From positions 52,061 through 58,935 of the forward strand of contig DEHT01000093.1 in the NCBI GenBank assembly GCA_002352045.1: a DNA stretch of 6,875 nt. The letters are read 5' to 3'. The position numbers and the translations under genes are program-made. The stretch is from Chitinophagaceae bacterium UBA2793. Its GTDB lineage: Bacteria; Bacteroidota; Bacteroidia; Chitinophagales; Chitinophagaceae. The notes beneath the pieces were generated by a model, which saw nothing but the letters and a program-made list of their open reading frames with translations, had not been told where the DNA came from and ran no database searches. The first letter of the stretch is position 1; each line of letters begins with the position of its first letter. Shown here in pieces: positions 6,087-6,875 of this stretch.

Positions 6087-6875
6087 TTAAATATAATTCA
6101 ATTCCTTTTGTTCCAAAAGGTTTTGTTGGTATTTTTCATCAAACTCCATCAGTCTTTTAAAAAGCCCCATCATAGCATAATAAAAAAATACATTCGGTAT
6201 GGGGCCTATGGAAACCTGAGCATACAAAGTAATTACAACTGCAAAAAAAGCTGCTGTAATGGCAATGGTATATCTTTTATACTCTACATTCCTCATCTTA
6301 AAGTAAAAATAAATTCCCTGGTAAAGCATCATTAAATAAAGTAACAGAGTAAGCACAAGGCCAATCCAACCCATATCTAATGCCAATTTCAACAAACCGC
6401 TATCCGGAGGAAACCCTGCCAATTCGTGGCTGGGATTAAATCGCATACCCTCCACACCCGAGGCTGCAACTCCACCACCAATGGGATGACTATAAATATA
6501 GGGCTGAATTCTTTTTCTGTTTTCGGTTCGCACATTCAACGACTCATCCTTTGAGTCAAAAGTAGTTCGCATTCTATTTATAGTTGGATTATCAATGGGC
6601 GCAAAAATTATAAACAATACAGCCATAAATGTAACAAACACTGTAACCAGGGTTGCTTTGTTTTTTAAAGTAGCCAGCACATACAAGGCAATACCGGCAG
6701 GAAGCATAATGGTAGTGGTACGAGTGCCTGAATAAGACATCCCAAGAAAGAGTATGAAAGCAATCAAAATTAATCTGTTTCTTTTCTTCTTTTCTTTTTC
6801 CGTCATTGCTAAAATAGTTGCTATTACCGCCATACAACCACAGAGGTTACCAAAAGTAACCACACCATCTAAAAA
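6087..6875 (-). CDS. O-antigen ligase / Wzy-like polymerase, C-terminal part (5' end off right edge)
   Basis: The frame is open from the right edge to the stop at 6087-6089, giving 262 visible codons. A GTG at 6863 could be read as a start, but FLDG codons continue upstream in frame and the family usually has 400 or more residues, so the gene is truncated by the window. Counting from that GTG, hydrophobic segments lie near 31-43, 52-65, 73-89, 162-183, 199-215 and 222-233. A hydrophilic loop (about 90-158) lies between them and carries NVRTENRKRIQPYIYSHPIG, GGG and NPSHELAGFPPDSGLLKLALDMGW. The SGTRTT motif (45-50), the HPIGGG turn and the SHELAG histidine followed by DSGLLKLALDMGWIGL are typical of the Wzy_C/WaaL superfamily, which ligates or polymerises undecaprenyl-linked glycan in the periplasm. 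Ligase and polymerase members cannot be told apart from this fragment. It lies directly upstream of the TolC-like gene in what appears to be an EPS operon. Confidence 0.82.
   Translation of the reverse strand, partial: FLDGVVTFGNLCGCMAVIATILAMTEKEKKKRNRLILIAFILFLGMSYSGTRTTTIMLPAGIALYVLATLKNKATLVTVFVTFMAVLFIIFAPIDNPTINRMRTTFDSKDESLNVRTENRKRIQPYIYSHPIGGGVAASGVEGMRFNPSHELAGFPPDSGLLKLALDMGWIGLVLTLLLYLMMLYQGIYFYFKMRNVEYKRYTIAITAAFFAVVITLYAQVSIGPIPNVFFYYAMMGLFKRLMEFDEKYQQNLLEQKELNYI

Noticed and set aside
6108..6837. 75-codon plus-strand frame and 81-codon minus-strand frame in the right-hand part
   Set aside because: They overlap the Wzy/ligase-like gene in other frames; that gene has consistent membrane segments and family motifs.
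6861..6863. GTG as the start of the Wzy/ligase-like gene
   Set aside because: The frame continues upstream without a stop to the window edge, and the visible part is much shorter than usual for the family, so the true start is outside the window.

Overview
The window looks like part of a chromosome from a Bacteroidota bacterium, probably of the Chitinophagales/Sphingobacteriales type. The evidence is AT-rich DNA with very AT-rich intergenic sequence, no clear Shine-Dalgarno motifs before the genes, a large secreted protein with PKD-type repeats, and an exopolysaccharide (EPS) gene set typical of that phylum. This assignment is inferred from style, not from a marker gene.

Layout: (1) Positions 1-2285, minus strand, hold the N-terminal 761 codons of a large secreted protein that runs off the left edge. 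It has a signal peptide, an alpha/beta-hydrolase esterase domain, a PKD/REJ-like domain, a right-handed parallel beta-helix region and the start of a second PKD-like domain. (2) Positions 2286-2883 are an AT-rich divergent intergenic region of about 600 bp with no convincing gene; it carries an inverted repeat and a weak promoter-like match before the rightward operon. (3) Positions 2884-5301, plus strand, hold a two-gene operon: an AlgI/DltB-type MBOAT O-acyltransferase followed 3 nt later by a membrane-anchored SGNH-like protein. (4) Positions 5298-6875, minus strand, hold a half-length TolC-family protein and, upstream of it, the C-terminal part of an O-antigen ligase/Wzy-type membrane protein that runs off the right edge. 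The rightward operon and this leftward group converge with a 4-bp overlap of their stop codons.

How they fit together: the MBOAT protein would move acyl groups (usually acetyl) across the inner membrane and the SGNH-like protein would place them on a polysaccharide in the periplasm. The Wzy/ligase-like protein would polymerise or ligate glycan, and the short TolC-like protein may serve in the outer-membrane/periplasmic part of export. Together positions 2884-6875 look like the edge of an EPS assembly and O-acylation locus. The divergent esterase/beta-helix protein could act on extracellular polysaccharide, but that link rests on proximity only. No RNA genes, insertion sequences, CRISPR arrays or phage genes were seen. 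All genes belong to recognisable superfamilies; the less usual points are the domain combination of the secreted protein, the single-repeat TolC protein and the altered acid position in the SGNH-like protein.
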